Of a stretch of DNA of 64,000 bases, positions 42,421 to 51,463 are shown piece after piece. The notes below the pieces were generated by a model. That model had not been told where the DNA came from, searched no databases, and saw nothing but the letters and a program-made list of their open reading frames with translations. The DNA comes from Bacteroidales bacterium (lineage in GTDB: Bacteria; Bacteroidota; Bacteroidia; Bacteroidales; Paludibacteraceae): positions 1 to 64,000 of the forward strand of contig CAAGHA010000122.1 in NCBI GenBank assembly GCA_900769555.1. Direction: 5' to 3'. Made by a program: the position numbers and the translations under genes. The first letter of the stretch is position 1; every line of letters begins with the position of its first letter.

Positions 42421-43494
42421 TTAATCTGCAAGATTCATACACGACTCTCTATTAAAGTTTTTATTATCGATATAAACTTCCAACAATTTAGTTTCTCTAG
42501 TTTGATTGGATGGAACCACGTCAAAATCAGCTACAGAGGCAGGAATTAAACAACTATTTCCTTTCTTCAAAAAAATGCGTTCTACCGGTGATTTCACCCC
42601 ATATCCATACCCTGAGGTAGAACGAACTGCAATCTCACAATCCCCTTCTAAACACATATAGATGATAAAGGAATCATACTTATATAGTTTGCGATGAAAT
42701 GCTCTATTGACCTCCAACAATTTAACGGTAAAAAACTGCGTAGAAGAGATACAGACCGGTTTATTTAACTTTCGAGCATATTCTGTTTTATAACTATCCA
42801 AAACTTGAAAATCAATTGCATCTTTCGCCAATTCAGTATGCAATTCGCGAGGTTTCCCATTCAATCCCGGACGGTCATAATCATAAATTCTATACGTCAA
42901 ATCAGAACTTTGTTGTACCTCTGCGACCAACGTTCCTCCACAAATGGCATGAACTCGTCCTGCCGGAATGTAAAAAACATCTCCTTTAGAAATCCGATAT
43001 TGTTTCAAGACCGAACAGATTGATTTGTCCTCCACTCTTTTTTCATACTCATATTTGGATATCTGACTTTCAAACCCACAATACAATTTTGCATTTTCAA
43101 CTGCATCCATCACATACCACAACTCCGTCTTACCGAATGAGTTATGCCTCTCTTTCGCTAAGGCATCATTCGGATGAACTTGTATAGATAAATCTTGAGC
43201 CGCATCTATAAATTTCACCAAAAGAGGAAATTGATTTCCATAAAGTGATGTTACTACCTTACCCATCAACAAATCACCATATTCATCCACCAGCTCGCAA
43301 AGCGTCTTTCCCTTCAAGGGACCATTGCTTACCACAGAACACTTTCCCTCTACTGCACTAACCTCCCAACTCTCACCTATTTTATCATTCTCGACAATGG
43401 GCATACCCTTGAATTCTCGCAGACGACTCCCGGCACCCCACACTCGCTCTTGCAAGTTCTCTTCAAACAACAACGGATACAACACTTCTCTCAT
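42421..43494 (-). CDS. manA: Mannose-6-phosphate isomerase, class I
   Basis: This enzyme interconverts fructose-6-phosphate and mannose-6-phosphate, the entry to GDP-mannose and GDP-fucose. The 357 residues are of the short Bacteroidetes type with a cupin core. FPLLVKFIDAAQDLSIQVHP followed by ND gives the metal ligands, GKTELWYVMDA the third, and GRVHAICGGTLVAEVQQSSD the fourth. The start codon lies 3 bp after the CapD-like gene, so the two are tightly coupled and point to mannose-derived sugars in the polysaccharide. Confidence 0.9.
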   Translation of the reverse strand: MREVLYPLLFEENLQERVWGAGSRLREFKGMPIVENDKIGESWEVSAVEGKCSVVSNGPLKGKTLCELVDEYGDLLMGKVVTSLYGNQFPLLVKFIDAAQDLSIQVHPNDALAKERHNSFGKTELWYVMDAVENAKLYCGFESQISKYEYEKRVEDKSICSVLKQYRISKGDVFYIPAGRVHAICGGTLVAEVQQSSDLTYRIYDYDRPGLNGKPRELHTELAKDAIDFQVLDSYKTEYARKLNKPVCISSTQFFTVKLLEVNRAFHRKLYKYDSFIIYMCLEGDCEIAVRSTSGYGYGVKSPVERIFLKKGNSCLIPASVADFDVVPSNQTRETKLLEVYIDNKNFNRESCMNLAD

Positions 43495-43497
43495 CTC

Positions 43498-45444
43498 CTA
43501 CTCTTTTTTATTATCCAACGCCGAAAAACGACTATTATTACTGATATATTCAGGAACAATTTGTTTTATCTTCTTCACGATTTCAAATTCATCTCCTGAT
43601 ACCAATGCCTCTTTTAATTCTGCATAAGCTTGCAGAACAATCTGCCGGTCATAAGTTCGTACCTGAGCACGCATGATTTTAGGATGATGTGTTGGCAGCG
43701 TATTCTCTTTAGTTGCCAACAACTCTTCATATAACTTCTCTCCCGGACGTAACCCAATCTCTTTAATTTCTATATTTTCTGCATGAGAAAGTTTTATCAT
43801 ATTGAGGGCTAAATCATATATTTTAACAGGTTCACCCATATCGAAAACAAATATATCTCCCCCATCCCCCATAGCACCGGCTTCCAACACCAAACTACAA
43901 GCTTCCGGAATGGTCATGAAGTAACGAATGATATTTTTATCTGTAATGGTCAATGGTCCACCCTTCTCCAATTGTTTTTTGAAAAGAGGAATTACACTGC
44001 CATTAGAACCCAAAACGTTCCCAAAACGAGTAGTTATAAATTTTGTATTCTGCTTATTTAAACTTTGAATATAGATTTCTGCCACCCTTTTTGTAGCCCC
44101 CATGACATTTGTCGGGTTAACTGCCTTATCGGTAGAGATCATTACAAATTTGCTTACTTCATATTTTACAGATAAATCCGCCAACAATTTAGAGCCAAAC
44201 ACATTTACCGCCACAGCCTCATACGGAAAATCCTCCATAAATGGAACATGCTTATAGGCAGCTGCATGATAAACCACTTCCGGACGATAGGTTTTAAACA
44301 CCTCTTCCATCCGCAAAGTGTCCTTTACACTTGCCACAATAAAGTGCATATCAGCAACTATATCACTCAAATTTGGATCATTACGCATATCAAATTGCAA
44401 ATCATAGAGAGCCGACTCTGCCATATCCAAAAGAACCAACTTTTTAGGCTGAAAAGTTGCAACTTGACGTGCAATCTCACTACCTATCGAACCGGCAGCA
44501 CCGGTAACTAATACAACCTTACCTTGTAACTCTTTATAGACATTTTGATTATCCAAAACAATAGGTTCTCGCTCCAAAAGATCTTCAATTTTGATATCCA
44601 ACAATTGCTTACTGGAAAGAGAGCCATTCACCCATCTCTCTGCACTAGGAACAATTTTCATGGTAATACCATAATTCATTGCCAAATTTATAATTTCCTG
44701 TTTTTTTGCAACGGAAATTTTTGAAATCGCCAAAATCAAAGTGGTAATATTGTGTTGAGAAGTAAACACCTCCGTCAAAGCCTCATGAGGAGGATAAATC
44801 ACGATTGTATCCACCTGCATTCCCCACAAGGCAGGATTATCATCTACATATCCGATAATACGATAATCATTATGCAAATCTTGTCTAAGAACTCCTTTTA
44901 CAGTTATACCACAAACTCCGGCTCCGTAAATCAATATATTTTTACGCTCGGCCTGTGGGGAGACGAAAAGCACTTGGTAGAGATATTTAATAGAAAAACG
45001 CATTAAAATCATTCCAACTGCCACCACTGCAATAAGGAAGAACATCTCTGAGTTTCGTAATAACAAAGGCTTAACAGCCTCAACATATCGACCGGATAAT
45101 TTAATCAGTTGGTAGAGAATAAAAACAAAGACAGAATCTTGTAGGATTAACAAAATATCTTTGAGCCCGATATGTCGAATAATACCATGATACGACTTGG
45201 TAACAATGAAAGAACAAGAGTAAATCATTAACAATACCACCCACTCATAAATGGCATTATCTACAAAAGAAGGAATGATAGAGCTTGTTCTTACAACACA
45301 AATCAAGAGATAAACAATCGAAACGATGCTTAAATCAAGAAAAAAAATCAACCAACGCGGAATCGAACGATTGGTATAACGCTCGACAAAATCGTGCGTC
45401 AAATTCTTTAAAAAATCAAATAATCTATTTTTCCACTTTTCCAT
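43498..45444 (-). CDS. CapD/WbpM-like nucleotide-sugar 4,6-dehydratase, membrane type
   Basis: The 648 residues start with four membrane helices (to about residue 140), then a CoA-binding-like domain (NILIYGAGVCGITVKGVL near 168). The SDR domain follows with GKVVLVTGAAGSIGSEIARQ near 308, STDKAVNPTNVMGATKRVAE near 442 (the D-K and M in place of tyrosine are typical of this family), and NIIRYFMTIPEACSLVLEAG. Relatives remove water from UDP-GlcNAc to give the 4-keto-6-deoxy sugar, the precursor of bacillosamine- or QuiNAc-type sugars. It heads the manA-acyltransferase operon and is preceded by three 22-bp repeats. Confidence 0.88.
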   Translation of the reverse strand: MEKWKNRLFDFLKNLTHDFVERYTNRSIPRWLIFFLDLSIVSIVYLLICVVRTSSIIPSFVDNAIYEWVVLLMIYSCSFIVTKSYHGIIRHIGLKDILLILQDSVFVFILYQLIKLSGRYVEAVKPLLLRNSEMFFLIAVVAVGMILMRFSIKYLYQVLFVSPQAERKNILIYGAGVCGITVKGVLRQDLHNDYRIIGYVDDNPALWGMQVDTIVIYPPHEALTEVFTSQHNITTLILAISKISVAKKQEIINLAMNYGITMKIVPSAERWVNGSLSSKQLLDIKIEDLLEREPIVLDNQNVYKELQGKVVLVTGAAGSIGSEIARQVATFQPKKLVLLDMAESALYDLQFDMRNDPNLSDIVADMHFIVASVKDTLRMEEVFKTYRPEVVYHAAAYKHVPFMEDFPYEAVAVNVFGSKLLADLSVKYEVSKFVMISTDKAVNPTNVMGATKRVAEIYIQSLNKQNTKFITTRFGNVLGSNGSVIPLFKKQLEKGGPLTITDKNIIRYFMTIPEACSLVLEAGAMGDGGDIFVFDMGEPVKIYDLALNMIKLSHAENIEIKEIGLRPGEKLYEELLATKENTLPTHHPKIMRAQVRTYDRQIVLQAYAELKEALVSGDEFEIVKKIKQIVPEYISNNSRFSALDNKKE

Positions 45445-45540
45445 ATCCTATCATCTTAGCAACAATTCAACCTTAATCTACTCTCTCTTCGTGTAAAAAA
45501 TTGCTTATAGACAAAGTAACAAAAAAAAATTCAAACAAAG

Positions 45541-45561
45541 AAATTTTAGAGAAGTTACCTT
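45541..45561 (+). repeat. Degenerate A-type right end
   Basis: AATTTTAGAGAAGTTACCTT matches the A-type right end with a few changes. No left end is visible. It is the last trace of the repeat family before the polysaccharide locus. Confidence 0.4.
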
Positions 45562-45577
45562 GGTCGCAAAACAACTC

Positions 45578-45664
45578 TAACGCCATAAAACTGTTAAAAC
45601 ACTAACTTACTAACGCCATAAATATGTTAAAATTCAATTTTCTAACGCTATAAAACTGTTAAAA
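45578..45664 (-). repeat. Three direct copies of a 22-bp dyad
   Basis: TAACGCCATAAAACTGTTAA followed by AA occurs at 45578-45599, 45611-45632 (two changes) and 45643-45664 (one change). The copies are 33 and 32 bases apart, about three helical turns, so they face the same side of the DNA. Each unit has inverted arms TAAC and GTTA. The set ends 134 bases upstream of the CapD-like gene start, a suitable place for operators or for recombination sites. Confidence 0.75.
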
Positions 45665-45897
45665 ATTGTAAATTACAACCGACCCTACCTAAGAAAACCA
45701 TGCGCAACACAACGCATTCTGCATGAGAGAGGAAGAAATTCTTTTCAAAAAATAGAAGCAAAATACGACACCTATAATAATCCTCCAACAAAGAGGTCAG
45801 CTAATCGTTATTGAATTTTGTCTGACATCCAATAAAAGCAGTTTAAAATTGAAATCGAGGCTTCACCTCAAATATTCTACCATTACCATAAATTTTA
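45665..45897. other. Non-coding stretch, nothing recognised
   Basis: No ORF, repeat copy or promoter is evident. There is a minor hairpin GAGGCTTCACCTC near 45857. This may be the leader of the CapD-like operon or debris left by recombination at the end of the polysaccharide locus. Confidence 0.3.
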
Positions 45898-45938
45898 AAT
45901 CCGTTTCGGAGAGTTGAAATAACCTCTGAAACGGATTT
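45898..45938 (-). terminator. Terminator at the end of the main polysaccharide operon
   Basis: AAATCCGTTTC (45898-45908) and GAAACGGATTT (45928-45938) form an 11-bp stem, with an inner GAG/CTC extension. On the minus strand TAAAATTTATGG follows, a moderate T-tail. It lies just past the aminotransferase remnant. Confidence 0.75.
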
Positions 45939-45977
45939 ATAAATATAACCAAAAGAGCTGTGTAAAAAACAGAACTG

Positions 45978-46092
45978 CTATTTTCTATTTCCCAAAACCA
46001 ACCCAATAGAATCAACAATGTATTTCACATCATCATCCGAAACGCATGGACCAGAAGGAAGACATAGGCCATGGGTGAAATCTTTACTAGAA
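45978..46092 (-). pseudogene. C-terminal remnant of a DegT/DnrJ/EryC1-type aminotransferase
   Basis: On the minus strand one frame reads NSSKDFTHGLCLPSGPCVSD and then DDVKYIVDSIGLVLGNRK before a TAG at 45978-45980. The GLCLPSGPCV block and the final helix are the typical end of PLP-dependent sugar aminotransferases used for 4-amino sugars. An in-frame stop lies just upstream, and the preceding sugar transferase gene begins only 48 bases away, so the rest (about 340 residues) has been deleted. The remnant retains good codons, which suggests recent loss. Confidence 0.75.
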
Positions 46093-46139
46093 TTTAATTA
46101 TAATTCATCTGCTATATTTTGCGATAACATATTAAGTTA

Positions 46140-46814
46140 TCAGAAGTCTTCTCCTCTCTCCATTGAAGCACATGCACTCTCCAACAATTCATTCAAAATC
46201 CAAGTACACTCCTTGCCAAATAATGCATAGAAAATACAAATCACTGTATACACAATCATCTTGAAATCATACCACAGACTCTTCTTCTGAACATAGACAT
46301 ATTCCAACTCGCGACGAGTAGGATACACCTTCTCCATATACTCTTCTGGATCTGTAATCTGATCGCCATAGATGAAGTCATACAAAGCAGCTGGACCACT
46401 GAGTCCTACTGGAACTTTTGCTGCCTCATTCCATTTGCCATAGCGGAACAAGTCAAACTGATCCTTAGCGACAGGACGAGGTCCTACAATACTCATTGTA
46501 CCATTCAAGACGTTAAACAACTGAGGAAGTTCATCAATCTTAACCTTACGAATAAAATTACCAAAAGAGAAGATTCTGTCAGTATCAGGTCGAAGAGACG
46601 CCTCATTTGCATCCTTAGCAATCCTCATAGAACGAAACTTATACATCTTGAAAGGCATATTATCCTTTCCAATACGAGTCGCAACATAGAAGATGGGGCC
46701 CCAATCTGATACAAGAATACCAACAATTGCAATAATCCAGAACGGACTCGTGCCAAGAATACCAATCAAAGCACAGACAAAGTCAAAAACTCTCTTTACG
46801 ACTCTATACACCAT
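46140..46814 (-). CDS. Initiating undecaprenyl-phosphate sugar phosphotransferase
   Basis: This is a monotopic membrane enzyme that moves a sugar-phosphate from a UDP-sugar to undecaprenyl phosphate, the first step of the repeat unit. The 224 residues are the short form: a single re-entrant hydrophobic helix (VKRVFDFVCALIGILGTSPF), then MPFKMYKFRSMR, the catalytic region KVKIDELPQLFNVLNGTMSI with VGPRPVAK, and a longer C-terminus than usual, with a hydrophobic stretch at about 187-202. In related Bacteroides loci an aminotransferase gene sits next to this enzyme, in line with the remnant directly downstream. The gene spacing to the deacetylase gene is 8 bp. Confidence 0.9.
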   Translation of the reverse strand: MVYRVVKRVFDFVCALIGILGTSPFWIIAIVGILVSDWGPIFYVATRIGKDNMPFKMYKFRSMRIAKDANEASLRPDTDRIFSFGNFIRKVKIDELPQLFNVLNGTMSIVGPRPVAKDQFDLFRYGKWNEAAKVPVGLSGPAALYDFIYGDQITDPEEYMEKVYPTRRELEYVYVQKKSLWYDFKMIVYTVICIFYALFGKECTWILNELLESACASMERGEDF

Positions 46815-46822
46815 AATTTCAA

Positions 46823-47506
46823 TTAATATGCTCGTAAAACTACCTCAAACGCCTCACTATAGTTCTGTCCCCACTGACCTCCTCTCATTGCAGCCAAGCC
46901 TGTAATATACTCAGCAGACCTTGGATGTGGATAAGGTCGCATCACACCACGATACATGTTCAAAGCCTTAATCTTTGCATCGACGCCATCTTTACCAACC
47001 TCAATATAACAGTTCGGACGGAAAAGATTGAAAGCACTATTGATTGCCCACTCTGTGCAGCTTGGAACTTCCATATACCAGAACTCCTTAACTCTCTTTA
47101 CCTCAGGTCGGCGTTGGAAAAGACGAATCGCCTCCTGACATGCCATTGAAGTCTGAAGATGATCATTGTTTGTATCTGCAGGATGATGAGTAATGATAAT
47201 ATCCGGTTCACTCTCCTTAATTGCAGATTCAATGAACTGAACCAACTTCAAATGAGGCACAGTATTCATCTCAATATTTGGGAAAGTAGCCTCATACTTC
47301 TTATTGATACCGAGGTACGCTGCTGACTCATCAAGATCGCTGTTCAACTCCTCATCACCTGGTCTGAAAGTTCTAGCCTTCGCCTCAGTACACATTAAGG
47401 CAACATCAACAACATCACCATTTCTGGTCCAATTCCAAATCGATGCACCTGCACCTAAAACCTCATCATCAGGATGAGCTACTACAAGTAAATACCTAGT
47501 ATTCAT
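46823..47506 (-). CDS. PIG-L family deacetylase
   Basis: The 227 residues show the zinc-binding start YLLVVAHPDDEVLGAGASIW and the second site DIIITHHPADTNNDHLQTSM. The family removes N-acetyl groups from GlcNAc-type sugars or related glycoconjugates. Within this locus it would expose a free amine on the nascent repeat unit or on its nucleotide sugar. It is cytoplasmic, as no signal is seen. It lies between the initiating transferase and an epimerase gene with short spacings. Confidence 0.88.
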   Translation of the reverse strand: MNTRYLLVVAHPDDEVLGAGASIWNWTRNGDVVDVALMCTEAKARTFRPGDEELNSDLDESAAYLGINKKYEATFPNIEMNTVPHLKLVQFIESAIKESEPDIIITHHPADTNNDHLQTSMACQEAIRLFQRRPEVKRVKEFWYMEVPSCTEWAINSAFNLFRPNCYIEVGKDGVDAKIKALNMYRGVMRPYPHPRSAEYITGLAAMRGGQWGQNYSEAFEVVLRAY

Positions 47507-47519
47507 ATATTAAAACTTT

Positions 47520-48392
47520 TTATTGCATTGTTTTCTTAGGAGTAATTCCACTCAAACTATCCTCAAAATTTACAACTTGATAATCAAAATCATACTCACT
47601 CATTTTTAAATCATAGTATGAATTAGAAAACATCTTTGGTATCTGAGGAAGAAAAAATGAGCCAAGCCACACAAAAGGGTTTAACAATCTTGTAACCCAA
47701 ACCTTATGATTATACTTCTTAGAAAAATATTTAATTACTTCAACAGTATTAACCAAATCCTTATTCTGAGGATAGAACGTTCCTGCTAAATCACGATCAA
47801 CTACATTTTTTATAAATTCAGCAAGATTATCAATAAAAAGCATAGAACGCTTATTATTCCATGCTGGAAATACAGGAACCTTAGTTGCCAACCATGCCAA
47901 CCTTTGAAAATTACCCTTACCCATCGGACCATAGATCATTGGAGGTCGCAAGATAGCAACCTTAAATTTAGGAGTTTCAAGTTCTTTAAGTTTATTCTCA
48001 GCTTGCAACTTTGAATCTCCATAAAAGTCGTTTGGATTTGGTATCGTGTCTGATGTTGTTACATCCCCTTTCAGAGATTTGCTTACATGATATACAATTT
48101 TCGATGACATAAAAATAAATTGACTGACTCCACACTCCTTGGCATGTTCGGCAATTTCAATTGTGAGATCGCAATTTACCTTATAATACAAAGATGCCAT
48201 CTCTATTTTGGGATCTACATGAGCAATTCCGGCAACGTGAAATACTACATCATACTGAGAAAAATCTGCAGATTTCCACTCACCATTTATTGTATCAACC
48301 GTATCAATCCAATAACCTCCTTTCAAAAGAAGATATTGTTCCACTGATACTCCAACAAAACTATTGCTACCCGTTATCAATATTTTTTTCAT
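47520..48392 (-). CDS. NAD-dependent epimerase/dehydratase, intact copy
   Basis: The 290 residues of an extended SDR carry the Rossmann motif ILITGSNSFVGVSVEQYL, the catalytic pattern SSKIVYHV...NDFYGDSKLQAENKL (Tyr and Lys) and VAILRPPMIYGPMGKGNFQR. It is a close paralogue of the gene at 50588-51463, which carries an in-frame stop, and both share the unusual C-terminus (FSNSYYDLKMSEYDFDYQVV). The sugar substrate is unknown; WbjF- or Gne-like 4-epimerisation is plausible. Eight bp separate it from the ATP-grasp gene. Confidence 0.85.
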   Translation of the reverse strand: MKKILITGSNSFVGVSVEQYLLLKGGYWIDTVDTINGEWKSADFSQYDVVFHVAGIAHVDPKIEMASLYYKVNCDLTIEIAEHAKECGVSQFIFMSSKIVYHVSKSLKGDVTTSDTIPNPNDFYGDSKLQAENKLKELETPKFKVAILRPPMIYGPMGKGNFQRLAWLATKVPVFPAWNNKRSMLFIDNLAEFIKNVVDRDLAGTFYPQNKDLVNTVEVIKYFSKKYNHKVWVTRLLNPFVWLGSFFLPQIPKMFSNSYYDLKMSEYDFDYQVVNFEDSLSGITPKKTMQ

Positions 48393-48399
48393 TATTATA

Positions 48400-49560
48400 T
48401 TATCTTTTTACCCCTGCTTTTGATTTTCTAAAATCGGAATTCATCTGCTTCTTAAAATTACCCCAAGTCCCACGCAAAAAAGCATAGAAATCTCCTTTTA
48501 TCCAATCCTGGTAGTACAAATTTTTCCCAAAGAATCTCCACCATGATGGATTCGTATTAAATCTTGACTTTGCTTTGAGAAACCATAGCACCTCAAAACC
48601 TAAATGTCTTAAAGCAACTCCTGGCGTATATGTATACTCCCTCAATGGCAACCCTAGAGTCATATCTGCAATCATTGTTGCATAATCCAACCCTGATTTG
48701 AACACAGACCTGATACAAGCTGGAATTCTTGGATTAATCTCCATTATAAGCAACTCACCAGAATTAGGATCTTCAATTAAATCAAAGTCTGCAAAACCAA
48801 CCCATCCTATTGACTTGAGCACTCGTCCACACATTTTTACCAATTTCGGATTTTCAATTGTCTCATTACAACAACTACTTCCACCCACAATAGGATAGTA
48901 CCTCTGCTTCCAAATAACAGAACCAAAAGCCAAAGCACCATTAGCATCTGTCATAATTTGAACCTTAATCTGACGTCCGCCTTCAGTAATAAATTTCTGT
49001 AAATGACATGCACCATACTGCTCATAAGTAGGCGGATATACCTCCATCAGTTCTTCATAAGAATTCACCAATGTCATACCTCTTGCTCCACTCGTAAGAT
49101 TTGGTTTCAAAAGACCTGGATAAGGGAACTTCCTAAGTTCATTCTCATCAAGAATTTCAGACATATCAATTGTTAAAGGATGTGGAAATCCTTTTTCTCT
49201 GCACACACGCATCAAGTTATTCTTGTCATATCCATTAACAAAAACATTCTTTGCAGGCATCAGCACTCCTGTATATTTACTCAATTCCTCTTTATAGAAA
49301 CTCATAAACTCTGCTGTTACATCTGATGTAGGAATCAACACATCAAAGTGATTGGTCGACAAGAGGTCCAATATACTCTGTGGATAATCTTTGTTATGGC
49401 TATCCAACCCAATATATCGTTCATCAGCAAACTTAGTATGGTATCCATACTCATTCTCGTCACTACACATTACCGCCACATAATATCCACTATGCTTCAA
49501 GCATTCTGCTATAGCCATAGCATGAGTAGACCCACCATCTAATATCAAAACCTTTTTCAT
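48400..49560 (-). CDS. ATP-grasp domain protein
   Basis: The 386 residues have an N-terminal Rossmann-like domain (VLILDGGSTHAMAIAECLKH). An ATP-grasp domain follows with YPGLLKPNLTSGARGMTLVN near 148 and the metal-binding end GWVGFADFDLIED...LLIMEINPRIPACIRS near 253-281. Such enzymes join an acid and an amine using ATP. In polysaccharide loci they are thought to attach an amino acid or similar group to a sugar. The deacetylase two genes downstream could make the amine. Its start codon overlaps the stop of the upstream BNR gene by four bases (ATGA), which implies joint translation. Confidence 0.85.
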   Translation of the reverse strand: MKKVLILDGGSTHAMAIAECLKHSGYYVAVMCSDENEYGYHTKFADERYIGLDSHNKDYPQSILDLLSTNHFDVLIPTSDVTAEFMSFYKEELSKYTGVLMPAKNVFVNGYDKNNLMRVCREKGFPHPLTIDMSEILDENELRKFPYPGLLKPNLTSGARGMTLVNSYEELMEVYPPTYEQYGACHLQKFITEGGRQIKVQIMTDANGALAFGSVIWKQRYYPIVGGSSCCNETIENPKLVKMCGRVLKSIGWVGFADFDLIEDPNSGELLIMEINPRIPACIRSVFKSGLDYATMIADMTLGLPLREYTYTPGVALRHLGFEVLWFLKAKSRFNTNPSWWRFFGKNLYYQDWIKGDFYAFLRGTWGNFKKQMNSDFRKSKAGVKR

Positions 49561-50588
49561 TTTTCAATCATTACGGTTTCACCATGTCCTTTTAATCCCA
49601 TTGTCGTAAACACTACCCTTGAGCATTTATCTGTACCAAGAGGAAAACGCATCACGCCATATTGTATAATCAAAGGCCAAATATCCTTCTTCAACATCCA
49701 ATGATCTATAATTTCACTATTGCGAAACTCCTTAAGTCTCGCATAATTATCTTTCTCATTCTCACCGCCTTCAACTCCGGTACTAAAGAATACTCTTACA
49801 TCAGCATAAGATGCACAACCATGACAAGGTCCCTCAAAGTCTGCAAGTACCTCAAGAGATTGCGTCTCTCTATCCATCCTTACAAAATGAACAGTATCAG
49901 AACAACTACCAGCATCAGTTCCCCAAATCAAATAGTCCTTTGTAAAGCAGACACCAATTGCTCTCCAATCCTGGCTACCATGTCCTATCAACTTCCACGA
50001 ATCACCATTATCTACACTCTTATACAAACGGTTTTCATGATTATTTGCACCATAATCTCCAGTACCTAACCATAGGCATTGTCCATAGTCATCCCACTTC
50101 ACGAAATGAAGATGGCGAACATCACCAGGTTCCCATGTCTTGACAATTTGAAAACTCATACCATTGTCTACTGAACGATACAGATTGATCACTTTATCTC
50201 GGTTTGTATTGAGAAGATATTCTGCAAAGAAGACTGATCCACTTGGTGTAACACACACTCCCTGATGAGCTGGTTTATTTCCTTGATATCCCTGGAAAAT
50301 ATTTAACACCTTACCTACTGGCGATACGATATAAGTCTTTCTTTTCGCAGTTACTAGGATATTTCCATTAGCAAGCGGAAGCAAATGATGCAATCCAACT
50401 CTGAGCAACTGCCTTGACAACCTGTTGCAGCTTAAAACTCGTTCAACAAAAGATCCAACCTTATATTTAGGTGTAACCCTCTTTCCATTATAATCAACAG
50501 CATAAAATGTCATTCCCTTTGCAACCCAAATTTTATCTGACTCTTGATATAAAGCTCTACCACGCAATAGTATCCTAAAATCACCCAT
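49557..50588 (-). CDS. BNR/Asp-box beta-propeller protein
   Basis: The 343 residues have no signal peptide. They contain two Asp boxes, LYRSVDNGMSFQIV and LYKSVDNGDSWKLI, and the repeating strand pattern of a sialidase-like propeller (CLWLGTGDYGANNH, DYLIWGTDAGSCSDTVHFVR). The full set of sialidase arginines is not evident, so glycosidase activity is not claimed. Proteins of this kind occur in some O-antigen and capsule loci without known function. Its start overlaps the stop of the broken epimerase by one base (TAATG). Confidence 0.7.
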   Translation of the reverse strand: MGDFRILLRGRALYQESDKIWVAKGMTFYAVDYNGKRVTPKYKVGSFVERVLSCNRLSRQLLRVGLHHLLPLANGNILVTAKRKTYIVSPVGKVLNIFQGYQGNKPAHQGVCVTPSGSVFFAEYLLNTNRDKVINLYRSVDNGMSFQIVKTWEPGDVRHLHFVKWDDYGQCLWLGTGDYGANNHENRLYKSVDNGDSWKLIGHGSQDWRAIGVCFTKDYLIWGTDAGSCSDTVHFVRMDRETQSLEVLADFEGPCHGCASYADVRVFFSTGVEGGENEKDNYARLKEFRNSEIIDHWMLKKDIWPLIIQYGVMRFPLGTDKCSRVVFTTMGLKGHGETVMIEK

Positions 50589-51463
50589 TACCTCATATTC
50601 TTTTGTGGTTCCACATCTCGTAAACTATCATCAAAATTTACTACATGATAATCAAAGTCATATCTACTCATCTCTTGATCATAATACGAATCCGCAAACA
50701 TTTTGCATACAGACTTGGAAACAAAACTACCTAACCATACTAATGGATTAAATAGACGACTAATCCAGATCTTCTTTCCTTGCAGTTTTGCAAAGTAACG
50801 AACAACCTCCACAGTATCAACGTATTCTTTATTCTGAGGATAAAATGTTCCTCTTAAGTCTCGCAAAATAATCTGCCGTATCAACTCAGCCAGATTATCA
50901 ACATGTATCATGCTACGCTTATTATGCCAAGCCGGGAAAATAGGTGTTTTACTTGCTAACCATGCTAATCTAGGAAGATTTCCTTTATTCCCAAATCCAT
51001 AAACCATACAAGAACGCAGAATAACTACCTTAAAATCATTTATTTATAACTTTTTAAGAGCATTCTCTGCCTGCAACTTACGATCTCCATAAAAATCATT
51101 TGGGCAAGGCTGAGTATCTTTCGACACAACATCTCCTTTGAGACTTTTGCTGGTATGATAAACGATTTTAGAACTCATGTAAATAAACTGTCTAATACCA
51201 CTATCTTTTGCCACTGTAGCGGCCTCAATAGCCAAATCACGATTCACCTTATAGTAAAGTGGTGCCATTGGGGGAGCAGGATCGACATGAGCAATACCGG
51301 CAACATGAAATACCACATCGTATTTTGAAAAGTCCGTTTGCTTCCAACCCCCATTCATTGTATCAATTGTATCTACCTCAAATATATCAGGAGTTTTCCT
51401 CAACCACCTTTCTACATTTATACCAACAAAACTATTGGCTCCTGTTATCAGAACCCTCTTCAC
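50588..51463 (-). pseudogene. NAD-dependent epimerase with an in-frame TAA
   Basis: The two halves are in the same frame. The 5' half (51044-51463) runs MKRVLITGANSFVGINVERW to KLQAENALKKL, then TAA at 51044-51046, then INDFKVVILRSCMVYG and on to the C-terminus at 50588. The paralogue at 47520 reads KLQAENKLKELETPKFKVAI here, so the stop replaces a codon in the middle of the protein (GAA to TAA would suffice) and no bases are lost or gained. The second half keeps full similarity to the end. It is therefore a recent nonsense mutation, a recoded stop, or an error. Catalytic Tyr and Lys lie before the stop; the substrate domain after it. Confidence 0.85.

Noticed and set aside
45578..45664. CRISPR array
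   Set aside because: There are only three short units with 10-11 base spacers, no cas genes nearby, and spacer length far below that of any CRISPR type.
46018..46230. Plus-strand frame of 70 residues overlapping the sugar transferase end
   Set aside because: The minus strand encodes both the transferase C-terminus and a recognisable aminotransferase tail here.
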